The position numbers and the translations under genes were made by a program. A stretch of DNA of 63,460 nucleotides. Origin: Paraburkholderia nodosa (GTDB taxonomy: Bacteria; Pseudomonadota; Gammaproteobacteria; Burkholderiales; Burkholderiaceae). Under the pieces are notes generated by a model. The model was not told where the DNA came from. It made no database searches and was given only the letters and a program-made list of their open reading frames with translations. The stretch lies in NCBI RefSeq assembly GCF_001718195.1, contig NZ_MCNV01000038.1, forward strand, positions 1 to 63,460, in the 5' to 3' direction. This document shows positions 36,433 through 43,989 of this stretch, in pieces (the first letter of the stretch is position 1; every line of letters starts with the position of its first letter).

Positions 36433-37112
36433 ACGAGTTCGCGTGGTTACCGGCTTTGCGCTATTTGATGATCGGCGCGTTTCCGGCGGGACCGCTGGGA
36501 GGCGTTGCGCTGACGATCGCGCTCTCGGTGGTGTCGGCTCTGCTCGCAGCGCTGACCGGATTCGCGCTCGGCGTTGCGCTCGCCATGACGCGCGGCGTCG
36601 TCCGTCTCGTGCTGACCGCCGTGGTCGCATTCTTTCGCGCGATACCCGTGTTGATGCTGATCTTCTGGACCTTCTTCCTGATGCCGATCCTGCTGCACGT
36701 CGACGTTCCTGGTCTTGCGACGGTCGTGTGCGCGCTCGCGCTGATCGGCGGCGCGTATCTGTCGCATTCGGTTTATGCGGGCATCACGTCGATCGGCGCG
36801 GGGCAGCGGCAGGCAGCGCTTTCGCTTGGCTTGACGCGCTGGCAGGCATTGCGCGAAGTCATCCTGCCGCAAGCCGTGCGGGTGATGATGCCGTCGTTCG
36901 TCAATCAGTGGGTGTCGTTGATCAAGGATACGTCGCTCGCCTATATCGTCGGCGTGCCCGAATTCACCTTCCTCGCCAATCAGCTCAATAACCGTCTGCT
37001 GGTGTACCCGGCGCAAATCTTCCTGTTCGTCGGGTTCGTGTATCTGCTGCTGTGCGGTGCGTTGCAATGGGGCGCCAATGCGTTCCTCGCGCGCCGTGAG
37101 CCGGGCCTTTAG
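36429..37112 (+). CDS. Polar amino-acid ABC transporter permease (second subunit)
   Basis: 227 residues from a GTG start that overlaps the previous stop (GTGA). Family landmarks: FFRAIPVLMLIFWTFF and the EAA loop (YAGITSIGAGQRQAALSLGL). About five helices. No ATPase gene follows; the next gene on this strand, after a 136-base gap, is an oxidoreductase. The transporter must borrow a nucleotide-binding subunit encoded elsewhere. Confidence 0.9.
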   Translation: MNEFAWLPALRYLMIGAFPAGPLGGVALTIALSVVSALLAALTGFALGVALAMTRGVVRLVLTAVVAFFRAIPVLMLIFWTFFLMPILLHVDVPGLATVVCALALIGGAYLSHSVYAGITSIGAGQRQAALSLGLTRWQALREVILPQAVRVMMPSFVNQWVSLIKDTSLAYIVGVPEFTFLANQLNNRLLVYPAQIFLFVGFVYLLLCGALQWGANAFLARREPGL

Positions 37113-37188
37113 CCGATGGGCACAAATGTTGATCTCGGGTACGCCGGTTCCGGGGAGCGTCGCCACCGGGAATACGTCGATTTGCGTG

Positions 37189-37240
37189 TGTGAAATTTTC
37201 GTGTTAGTTTTTCATGAAATTTAACATGAAAAATTTCACA
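37189..37240. promoter_or_regulatory. Nested inverted-repeat operator at the oxidase start
   Basis: Outer arms are 11-bp perfect inverses (37189-37199 TGTGAAATTTT, 37230-37240 AAAATTTCACA). Inner arms are 9-bp perfect inverses (37208-37216 TTTTTCATG, 37225-37233 CATGAAAAA). The structure ends 8 bases before the oxidase ATG in an A/T-rich island, so a bound protein would block transcription or translation. The cupin-type XRE regulator two genes on is the likely ligand-responsive binder (inference). Confidence 0.7.
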
Positions 37241-37248
37241 GACGTGCC

Positions 37249-38544
37249 ATGTTCGCCGAATCGACCCGTCATATTGAAAGCTATTACGCACGTCGCTTCG
37301 CCCAGAGCGGCGCGCTGCCCGAGCGCCCCGCACTGGCGGGCGATTACCACGCCGACGTGCTGGTCGTAGGGGCAGGCTTCAGCGGCTTGCACACGGCGTT
37401 GCGGCTTGCGCTGGCCGGGCGCCGCGTGGCGGTCGTCGAGGCGAGCCGCGTGGCTTGGGCCGCCTCTGGCCGCAATGGCGGGCAAGCGCTGCTCGGCTGG
37501 TCGTGCGATATGCCGCCGTTCGAGCAGGCGCTGGGTCTGGCGGGGGCGCGCGAGCTGTGGGACAGCATGCGCTGGGCCGCCGCCGAAGTGCGCGAATTGC
37601 CCGGGCGGCACGGCTTCGACATCGACTACCGGCCAGGCAGCCTGTGGGCGGCGGTGCGGCGCTCGCGTGTCGCCATGCTCGAAGCCGCGCGCGACGAGGC
37701 CGCGCACAAGTGGGGCTACGAACGCCTGCGACTCATTGGCGAGCCGGAGATGCCGGAGTGGATCGGCAGTCGCCGTTATCGCGCGGCGCTCTACGATCCC
37801 GAGGCGGGGCATCTCGATCCGCTCAAGCTGGCGCTCGGCCTCGCCGACGCCATTGAGCGCGCGGGCGGCGCCATCTTCGAGCAAAGCCGGGTGCTCGCGT
37901 ATCGCGAAACGCCGGGCGGCTGCGTGGCGAGCACGCGGGAAGGCACGGTGCGCGCCGGCACGCTGGTGCTCGCCTGCAACGCCTACATCGACCGGCTCGA
38001 TAGCGATCTGGCAAGCCGCGTGCTGCCTGTGGGCACCTGGCAGATCGCCACGTGCAGGCTCGACCCTGCGCTTGCCCGCTCGCTTTTGCCGCGCAACAGT
38101 TGCGTGATCGACAATCAGTTCGTGCCTGACTACTTTCGCCTGAGCCCGGACGATCGCCTGCTCTTTGGCGGCGCATGCACATATCTTGGCGGCATCCCGA
38201 AGGACATCGGCGCCGCGATCCGCCCGAGTCTCGAGCGCGCGTTTCCGCAGCTGCGCGGGATCGAATTCGAGTACGCGTGGGGCGGCCATATCGACATCAG
38301 CATCCGCCGCACGCCCGACGTCGGTCGCGAACGCGATCGGTACTGGCTGCAGGGCTTTTCCGGGCACGGCATTCTGCCTACGCTCGCGGCGGCGCGCGCC
38401 GTTGCCGACGCCATCCTCGGCGAACCGCACTTGCTCTCGCTCTATGAGCGCATTCATAATCCGCGCTTTCCGGGCGGCGAGCGCTTCGCCGCGCCGCTCG
38501 AGGCGCTCGGCAAGCTGTGGTATCGCCTGCGCGACGTCGTGTGA
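37249..38544 (+). CDS. FAD-dependent amine oxidoreductase (PuuB/DadA-like)
   Basis: 431 residues. The dinucleotide-binding motif DVLVVGAGFSGLHTALRL lies at about 32-50, followed by ASGRNGGQALLGW and the C-terminal substrate/FAD segment GFSGHGILPTLAAARAVADAIL. Closest in pattern to gamma-glutamylputrescine oxidase PuuB; D-amino-acid dehydrogenases share the fold. Lying next to an amino-acid/polyamine importer and a PuuR-like regulator, it probably oxidises a transported amine. The ribosome site is weak and overlaps the inverted repeat. Confidence 0.85.
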   Translation: MFAESTRHIESYYARRFAQSGALPERPALAGDYHADVLVVGAGFSGLHTALRLALAGRRVAVVEASRVAWAASGRNGGQALLGWSCDMPPFEQALGLAGARELWDSMRWAAAEVRELPGRHGFDIDYRPGSLWAAVRRSRVAMLEAARDEAAHKWGYERLRLIGEPEMPEWIGSRRYRAALYDPEAGHLDPLKLALGLADAIERAGGAIFEQSRVLAYRETPGGCVASTREGTVRAGTLVLACNAYIDRLDSDLASRVLPVGTWQIATCRLDPALARSLLPRNSCVIDNQFVPDYFRLSPDDRLLFGGACTYLGGIPKDIGAAIRPSLERAFPQLRGIEFEYAWGGHIDISIRRTPDVGRERDRYWLQGFSGHGILPTLAAARAVADAILGEPHLLSLYERIHNPRFPGGERFAAPLEALGKLWYRLRDVV

Positions 38545-38557
38545 CAGAGAGAACCGC

Positions 38558-39115
38558 ATGGACCAGCAGGACGAAATCGAAGGCCTCGCGATCCTCATTC
38601 GCGATCTGCGCAAGCACAAGAAGGTGACGCTCGCCGAACTCGCACAAAAGATCGGCCGCTCGGTGGGCTTTCTTTCGCAGGTCGAGCGGGGGCTTTCGCG
38701 GCCCACGGTGGCGGATCTCACGTCCATCGGCGAGGCGCTGCAGACGCCCACCACGTACTTCTATAGCGTGAGCATGCCGCGCGAGCTGCCGTGGGTCACG
38801 CGGCCAGGCGAGCGGCGCACGCTCTACTATGGCGGCGGCATCACGGACGTGCTCGTTTCGCCCAGCATGTCGTCGGGTTTTTCGATGCTGGAGAGCCGGC
38901 TCGATCCCGGCGCGACGAGTGGCGAGCGCCCCGTGGACGACAGCGACGAGCAGGGCGGCTTCGTGCTCGACGGCGAGCTGACGATCTGGGTGGAGGACAG
39001 CGAAGAACCCGTGACGCTGCGGGCCAACGACAGCTTCCAGTTGCCGGCGCGTTGCCGCTTTCGCTACGCCAATCTCGCCGATGTGCCCGCGCGCGTCCTT
39101 TGGGTTTTCACCTGA
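38558..39115 (+). CDS. XRE-family regulator with cupin domain (PuuR-like)
   Basis: 185 residues. A helix-turn-helix at about 17-62 (VTLAELAQKIGRSVGFLSQV) is followed by a cupin beta barrel at about 105-185 (GGFVLDGELTIWVEDSE, LPARCRFRYAN). PuuR-type proteins repress polyamine catabolism and are released by putrescine. Starts 13 bases after the oxidase stop, so it is likely autoregulated through the inverted repeat at 37189. Confidence 0.88.
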   Translation: MDQQDEIEGLAILIRDLRKHKKVTLAELAQKIGRSVGFLSQVERGLSRPTVADLTSIGEALQTPTTYFYSVSMPRELPWVTRPGERRTLYYGGGITDVLVSPSMSSGFSMLESRLDPGATSGERPVDDSDEQGGFVLDGELTIWVEDSEEPVTLRANDSFQLPARCRFRYANLADVPARVLWVFT

Positions 39116-39139
39116 GCCCGGCTGTCGCGATCGAAGGCG

Positions 39140-39410
39140 GCGAGTCTATAGGTAATCAGCATCACTGATCAATACAGCCATGGATAGCGAGATTTCCTTT
39201 GGTGCAGACGCCACCAAAGTCGAAAGGCGTTCACGCTGCCTTACGTTGCGCAACTGAAAGACAGGATGCGATTCGGGCCGCCGCGATCCGCATTCTGGAG
39301 GACGGCTGATGCATTCGCCCCGGTCGACCCCAGTCCGCCTGGCTCGCCAGACGCCGCCCGAGTGATGCTTCCAGGAGGGTGACAGCAGGCTGGCGGCGCA
39401 TTTTTTTTCT
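39140..39410 (+). ncRNA. Candidate structured transcript ending in an intrinsic terminator
   Basis: This stretch has no convincing ORF but ends in a strong terminator: a GCCGCC/GGCGGC stem (39353-39358 with 39392-39397, extendable) followed by eight T (39401-39408). Upstream there are further short self-complementary segments. It may be a small RNA or the terminator of the XRE gene with a long 3' region. A 91-codon minus-strand frame across it (39146-39421) has poor residue content and is not called. Confidence 0.35.
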
Positions 39411-39660
39411 GGCTCGGTCACAACCGGAAATACTCCCGGTTTTCGCTATGCGTCAGCGGCCATCTGCACGAACCATTCCTGTATAAACCCGTTTTAAACC
39501 GCCGCAATGTCGTTTTTGCGCATTTTTGCCAATTTTTAACGTGTTTTTGTCTACACACTGACGCCGTGTTGTGCTATTGATTCGGCTTTCGCCGTCATGC
39601 GCGTGGGAGGCAAAACACGTGCCGGGCGGGCGATCGGCGCGTTTCCATATGCAACGCGAT

Positions 39661-39689
39661 TTGCCTGTTTTGCCCGCGTGAGGTAGGGT
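39661..39689 (+). promoter_or_regulatory. Possible promoter of the HU gene
   Basis: TTGCCT (39661-39666), a 17-base spacer and TAGGGT (39684-39689) lie 34 bases before the HU start. The wider region 39430-39660 is A/T-richer than its surroundings and contains no ORF. Confidence 0.4.
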
Positions 39690-39722
39690 ATGCAGGTTTT
39701 CTCAACTCAACACAGGTAGCAG

Positions 39723-40001
39723 ATGAACAAACAGGAACTCATTGACGCAGTCGCCGCTAGCACGGGCGAGACCAAGGCAGCGACGGGCGCAGCTATCGAC
39801 GCGATCCTTGACGTCGTCACGCGTGCGGTCACCTCGGGTGACTCCGTGCAACTCGTCGGCTTCGGCTCGTTCTCGACTGGCCAGCGTGCCGCCCGCGTGG
39901 GCCGCAACCCTGCCACGGGCGCGGAGATCCAGATTGCCGCCGCCAAGACGGTGAAGTTCACCGCTGGCAAGGCATTCAAGGACGCCGTCAACGCGTCGTG
40001 A
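39723..40001 (+). CDS. HU-family histone-like DNA-binding protein
   Basis: 92 residues. Typical HU fold: MNKQELIDAVAASTGETKAA, the GFGSFSTGQRAARVGRNPATG beta-arm with the intercalating Pro (RNPATG), and VKFTAGKAFKDAVN. Binds and bends DNA non-specifically. Single gene between a structured upstream region and a clear terminator. Confidence 0.95.
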   Translation: MNKQELIDAVAASTGETKAATGAAIDAILDVVTRAVTSGDSVQLVGFGSFSTGQRAARVGRNPATGAEIQIAAAKTVKFTAGKAFKDAVNAS

Positions 40002-40084
40002 TGCCAGGTCGCCGTCATGGCGGACGCGCGCGGCTGGCTCGCTTGCTGGCGCGCGGCGCAGCATCACGCCAGCACGGTAGCCCG

Positions 40085-40121
40085 CACTCAGGCCGGTGGC
40101 GTCGCGCCGCTAGCCTGAGTG
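40085..40121 (+). terminator. Hairpin downstream of HU
   Basis: A 9-bp perfect stem (40085-40093 CACTCAGGC with 40113-40121) with a further internal GGCG/CGCC pairing. No T-run directly follows; it lies between HU and the terminator at 40152 and may protect the HU transcript 3' end. Confidence 0.45.
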
Positions 40122-40151
40122 TGTGAAACGAGGGCGCAAGGCCTTCGGCAA

Positions 40152-40182
40152 GCCGGCAAGCTCACATGCCGGCCGCTTTTTC
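40152..40182 (+). terminator. Intrinsic terminator of the HU gene
   Basis: Stem GCCGGCA/TGCCGGC (40152-40158 with 40167-40173), 8-base loop, then CGCTTTTTC. A clear rho-independent terminator; the same stem could also serve the converging GGDEF gene, though no T-run lies on the other side. Confidence 0.8.
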
Positions 40183-40230
40183 TTCCCCGCTTTTCTTACG
40201 GTATCCGAAGCTTTTCGCGCGCCTCGGGCT

Positions 40231-41733
40231 TCAGGCATCACGCGCCGCGTCGGTTTCCAGCGACGTGCGGCTCGTTTCGTTGCGGCGGCGCTTGGCCTCG
40301 TACATCGCCGCGTCTGCTTCACGCAGCATCGCTTCCACGCTTTCGCCTTCCTCGCAGCTGGCAAAGCCCATTGAAAAGCTCAGCTTCGGTCCGCCGTAGA
40401 ACTGGTTGTTCAACTCCACCAGTTTGTTGATGCTGTCCACCACGGTTTCCGCATCGCGCAGATCGGCGCCAGGCATCAGTACGGCGAATTCGTCGCCGCC
40501 AATGCGCGCAGCCTGCCAGGGCTTCTGGATCGCTTTCGCGAGCACTTCACCGGCGCGGCGCAGCAACGCGTCGCCGGCCGCGTGGCCGAGCTGGTCGTTT
40601 ACCGTCTTCAGATTGTCCATATCGACGACGATCGCGCTCACCGGGAACGGCCCCTTGCGATGCAGTCGGTTGAGTTCGTCCACATAGAACGAGCGGTTCT
40701 TGAGCTTCGTGAGCACGTCGTGCTTGCCGAGGAATTCGAGGTAGGCCTCGGCTTTCTTGCGCGCCGTGATGTCGGTGAGCGCGAGCAGCACGAGGTCCCA
40801 CTGCGCTTCGTGGCCTGGGAACACGGAAAACTGCAGGTGTACGTTGACCTCGCTGCCGTCGAGCGCGTAGTTCACCACCTCTCGCTGCTGAAAGAGGCGG
40901 CCTTCCCAGAGATCGAGCAGCTGCTCGCGAAAGTGCGGGCGCATTTCGTCGCGGAACACCTCGGGCAGGCGCGCGAGCAGCGTGGCTTTGTCCGGTGCGC
41001 GAAACATGCCCAGCGTGTAGTGATTGACGTCGAGCACCTGGATTTCGCTCATGCAGCGCTCGACAAATTCGGGGTGCACGTCGGTAAAGGTACGAAAGTC
41101 GACGATGCCCTGCTCACGGACCTCGTTGAGCAGCTCGCGAATGGCAGAGAAGTTTTCGACCCACAGCGATACCGGCGAGTGTTCGAAAACGCCGAGCGCG
41201 TATTGCTCGCTCACCGTCGCCCGATGGCGCGCTTCTTCGAGCGCCGAGACATCTTCGATCGCCACGAGCACGCGGCTCCAGTCGGCTTCGTGGCCCGGCA
41301 GAATCACGCCGCGCAACAGGATGTCCATGCGCCGGCCGCGCAGCGTGTAGTTCACGCTCTTGCTCTCGAACGTGCTGTGCCCGGCCCACATCTGCTCGAG
41401 CTCTCCGACGTGTGCCTGGAACATGTCGTCGCGCAGCACCTGCGGAAGATGCGCGGCAAGTTCTTCATAGTCGCGCGCACCGTAAAGATCGAGCGTATGG
41501 CGGTTGACCTTGAGCACGCGAATGCAGGCTGAGCATTCGGCCACGCGGCGCGGATCGTCTTCGAGGAACTGGCGCAGGCTGGTCACGCCTTGTGCGCGCC
41601 AGCTGTCGAACAGCGCTCGCAGCTGGCTATAGTCTTCGAGCCACAGCGAAGTGGGCGTTACGTCGAAGAAGTCGAGCAGATCGACGCCCATGTTGGCAAA
41701 ACTGGCCGCGGTGGCCGGGGTGCCTTGTTGCAT
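40231..41733 (-). CDS. GGDEF diguanylate cyclase with two tandem PAS-like modules
   Basis: 500 residues from the ATG at 41733 (a GTG 45 bases upstream is possible). The N-terminal 300 residues contain two copies of one module: LLDFFDVTPTSLWLEDYSQL with CIRVLKVNRHTLDLYG, then LGVFEHSPVSLWVENFSAI with EIQVLDVNHYTLGMF. A GGDEF domain follows with intact ARIGGDEFAVL near residue 411 and no RxxD inhibitory site ahead of it. Predicted to make cyclic di-GMP in response to something bound by the paired modules. No transmembrane segment, so cytoplasmic. Confidence 0.88.
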   Translation of the reverse strand: MQQGTPATAASFANMGVDLLDFFDVTPTSLWLEDYSQLRALFDSWRAQGVTSLRQFLEDDPRRVAECSACIRVLKVNRHTLDLYGARDYEELAAHLPQVLRDDMFQAHVGELEQMWAGHSTFESKSVNYTLRGRRMDILLRGVILPGHEADWSRVLVAIEDVSALEEARHRATVSEQYALGVFEHSPVSLWVENFSAIRELLNEVREQGIVDFRTFTDVHPEFVERCMSEIQVLDVNHYTLGMFRAPDKATLLARLPEVFRDEMRPHFREQLLDLWEGRLFQQREVVNYALDGSEVNVHLQFSVFPGHEAQWDLVLLALTDITARKKAEAYLEFLGKHDVLTKLKNRSFYVDELNRLHRKGPFPVSAIVVDMDNLKTVNDQLGHAAGDALLRRAGEVLAKAIQKPWQAARIGGDEFAVLMPGADLRDAETVVDSINKLVELNNQFYGGPKLSFSMGFASCEEGESVEAMLREADAAMYEAKRRRNETSRTSLETDAARDA

Positions 41734-41882
41734 GTCGGTTGGATGTAAGGGAGCGGGGTGCGGCGGGCTGCGCCGCACGAATTACCGAATCCTGGCACAT
41801 CTTGGGGCCCGAGTGGGCATCGACGATGCAGATGTCGCGTCGCCTGGCGATACGTTACGCATCGAAAGGCGGCGCAGGGCGC

Positions 41883-42260
41883 TCAGTCGGACGTCTCGAT
41901 CGAATCGACACGATCCGGGTAGAACGCAAGATGGTCCTTGATTGCCGACACCGCTTCATGCGGCGTTTCATAAGTCCATATTGCGTTTATGGCTCGCTCG
42001 CCGCCTGGCGTGATCGAGTAGTACGAAGCCTCGCCCTTGTACGGGCACCAGCTCTTGTGTTCCGTGCGTGAGAGCAGCGACATGTCGGCGTCCTCGCGCG
42101 GTATGTAGAACACGGCCGGATAGCTCGCCTCGCGCAGCGTGAGCGCGCGGCGCGTGTCGGCGATCACGCGGCCGCCTGCTGTCACCACCACGTGTGTGCG
42201 CGCCGGTTCGACCGTGATCGGATGATCGGGGCCGGGAATTTTGACGGTCCGTGTGTCCAT
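41883..42260 (-). CDS. DUF427 protein
   Basis: 125 residues, family length. Matches DUF427 by VEPARTHVVVTAGGRVIADT, PAVFYIPREDADMSLL and HKSWCPYKGEASYYSI. The biochemical role is unknown; the conserved Cys/Lys/Gly of the WCPYKG motif forms the pocket. Single gene, ending in the promoterless side facing the GGDEF gene. Confidence 0.85.
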   Translation of the reverse strand: MDTRTVKIPGPDHPITVEPARTHVVVTAGGRVIADTRRALTLREASYPAVFYIPREDADMSLLSRTEHKSWCPYKGEASYYSITPGGERAINAIWTYETPHEAVSAIKDHLAFYPDRVDSIETSD

Positions 42261-42478
42261 GGCTGGGTTCCTCGCGAAAGGGGTTGGAAATGCGGACGTT
42301 TAGCCGAATACATCATATGCAATTGCAGATTAACTGGTAGGGGAAAACGCTGCAGGCTGTTTCAATGAGGGCGCGACACAGTTCGACGCACGGGCGGCGA
42401 TAGTCACGCGATTGCGCCGCGCGCCATCGTGCTTCCAGTCTTCACCCGCGCCTTCATTTACCCGCAGCAGGATCACTG

Positions 42479-43624
42479 ATGAGCCTCGATATCTTCTGGT
42501 TCTTGCCGACTTCCGGCGACACCCGCTACCTCGGCAAATCCGATTTCGGCCGCGCGCCGACCAACGCGTATATGCGCCAGATCGCCGTGACCGCCGAAGA
42601 GCTCGGCTACGACGGCCTCCTCATTCCCACCGGCAGCAGCTGCCTCGACCCGTGGGTGACGGCGGCGAGCCTCGCGCCCGTCACGCAGCGCATCAAGCTG
42701 CTCGTCGCGCTGCGCACGTCGCTCGGCGGTCCCACCGCTTCGGCGCGCCAGGCGGCCACGCTCGACCAGGCGTTGAACGGCCGTTTGCTGCTCAACGTCG
42801 TGCCGGGCGGCGACGCCACCGAACTCGCGGCCGACGGCGTGTTCCTCGCGCACGACGAGCGCTATGAAGCCGCCGACGAATTCCTGACGATCTGGCGCGA
42901 CCTGCTGCGCGGCGAGACGGTGAACTTCGAGGGCAAGCATTTGCGCGTGCAGGGCGCGCAGAACTTTCACGCACCGGTCCAGACGCCGCATCCGCCGCTG
43001 TATTTCGGCGGCTCCTCGCCGGCGGCGCACGAACTGGCGGCAAAGCACGTGGACGCCTATCTCACGTGGGGCGAGCCGCCCGAAGCCGTCGCGCAGAAGT
43101 TCGCCGATATCCGCGCGCGGGCGGCACGCCATGGACGCACGCTCAAGCTAGGCGTGCGCCTGCACGTGATCGTGCGCGAGACCAACGACGAAGCGTGGGC
43201 CGCTGCTGAGCGCCTCATCAGCAAGCTCGACGACGACGATATCCGCCGCGCCCAGGAAAACTACGCGAGCATGGATTCGGTGGGCCAGCGCCGCATGGCC
43301 GAACTGCACGGCGGCAGCCGGGACAAGCTCGAGATCAGCCCGAACCTGTGGGCCGGCGTGGGCCTCGTGCGCGGCGGCGCGGGCACGGCGCTCGTGGGCG
43401 ATCCGCAAACCGTGGCGGCGCGCCTCAAGGAATACGTGGATGCCGGCGCGGACAGTTTCGTGCTCTCCGGCTATCCTCACCTCGAAGAGGCGATTCGCTT
43501 CGCCGAACTGGTGTTCCCGCTGCTACCGGGCAAGAAACCGGTGACGCTGCGTGACCAGGCTCTGACGGGCGGCGCGTTCGACGTGCGTGCGCATGAGCGG
43601 GCGCAGCAGGCCGCTCGCGCGTGA
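42479..43624 (+). CDS. ssuD: FMNH2-dependent alkanesulfonate monooxygenase SsuD
   Basis: 381 residues. Classic SsuD sequence: MSLDIFWFLPTSGDTRYLG, Cys55 in TGSSCLDPW, the TIM-barrel loop NVVPGGDATELAADG, and the His/Arg active-site strand GVRLHVIVRETNDEAW. It cleaves alkanesulfonates to aldehyde and sulfite using reduced FMN from SsuE. None of ssuA, ssuB, ssuC or ssuE is adjacent, so it is an orphan copy. Confidence 0.9.
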   Translation: MSLDIFWFLPTSGDTRYLGKSDFGRAPTNAYMRQIAVTAEELGYDGLLIPTGSSCLDPWVTAASLAPVTQRIKLLVALRTSLGGPTASARQAATLDQALNGRLLLNVVPGGDATELAADGVFLAHDERYEAADEFLTIWRDLLRGETVNFEGKHLRVQGAQNFHAPVQTPHPPLYFGGSSPAAHELAAKHVDAYLTWGEPPEAVAQKFADIRARAARHGRTLKLGVRLHVIVRETNDEAWAAAERLISKLDDDDIRRAQENYASMDSVGQRRMAELHGGSRDKLEISPNLWAGVGLVRGGAGTALVGDPQTVAARLKEYVDAGADSFVLSGYPHLEEAIRFAELVFPLLPGKKPVTLRDQALTGGAFDVRAHERAQQAARA

Positions 43625-43685
43625 GGAGCCTTGCCGGACGATTATTCGTGGGAGCGATATGTCCGTTTTATTCGTGTGAATGATA

Positions 43686-43738
43686 TTGGCGAAATATTCC
43701 CCACAGGCATATAATCGGTTTATGCCTCACAGGAATAT
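43686..43738 (+). promoter_or_regulatory. hipBA promoter wrapped in a HipB-type operator
   Basis: A promoter TTGGCG (43686-43691), 18-base spacer and perfect TATAAT (43710-43715) lies inside an 18-bp imperfect inverted repeat (43694-43711 with 43721-43738, 14 of 18 matched; outer arms ATATTCC/GGAATAT, inner GGCATA/TATGCC). Start of hipB is 3 bases after the repeat. This is the arrangement expected for repression by the HipA-HipB complex. Confidence 0.75.
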
Positions 43739-43741
43739 GCC

Positions 43742-43987
43742 ATGAAGATCATCGTCCAGACGCCAGCCGGGCTTGGCGAGATTCTGCAATCGGCCCGCAA
43801 GGCGCGCGGCATGACCCAGGCGCAGGCCGCGGCGCATCTCGGCATCGGCCAGCCGCGTCTTTCCGCGCTCGAAACCACGGGCGCCGCCAGCCTCTCGCTC
43901 GAGCAGATGCTCGCGCTTTTCGCGCTCTACGGGCTGGAATTCTGCGTGCAATCGCGCGAGGCGGCGGCCGGCGCGCCGGAGTGGTGA
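43742..43987 (+). CDS. hipB: Antitoxin HipB
   Basis: 81 residues: an XRE helix-turn-helix at about 10-62 (LGEILQSARKARGMTQAQAA, GIGQPRLSALETTG, LSLEQMLALFALYGLEF). HipB dimers bind the operator over the promoter and neutralise HipA. Ends two bases before the hipA start, a typical antitoxin-first operon. Confidence 0.9.
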   Translation: MKIIVQTPAGLGEILQSARKARGMTQAQAAAHLGIGQPRLSALETTGAASLSLEQMLALFALYGLEFCVQSREAAAGAPEW

Positions 43988-43989
43988 GC

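Noticed and set aside
39140..39410. 6S RNA
   Set aside because: The last part slightly resembles the end of enterobacterial 6S RNA, but I could not find the central bulge or the matching 5' strand, and the usual neighbour gene is absent.
39146..39421. 91-codon minus-strand frame upstream of HU
   Set aside because: It crosses the terminator and has no ribosome site or protein-like pattern; described as non-coding instead.
43681..43741. Small gene between ssuD and hipB
   Set aside because: The bases are fully accounted for by the promoter and operator; no ORF fits.
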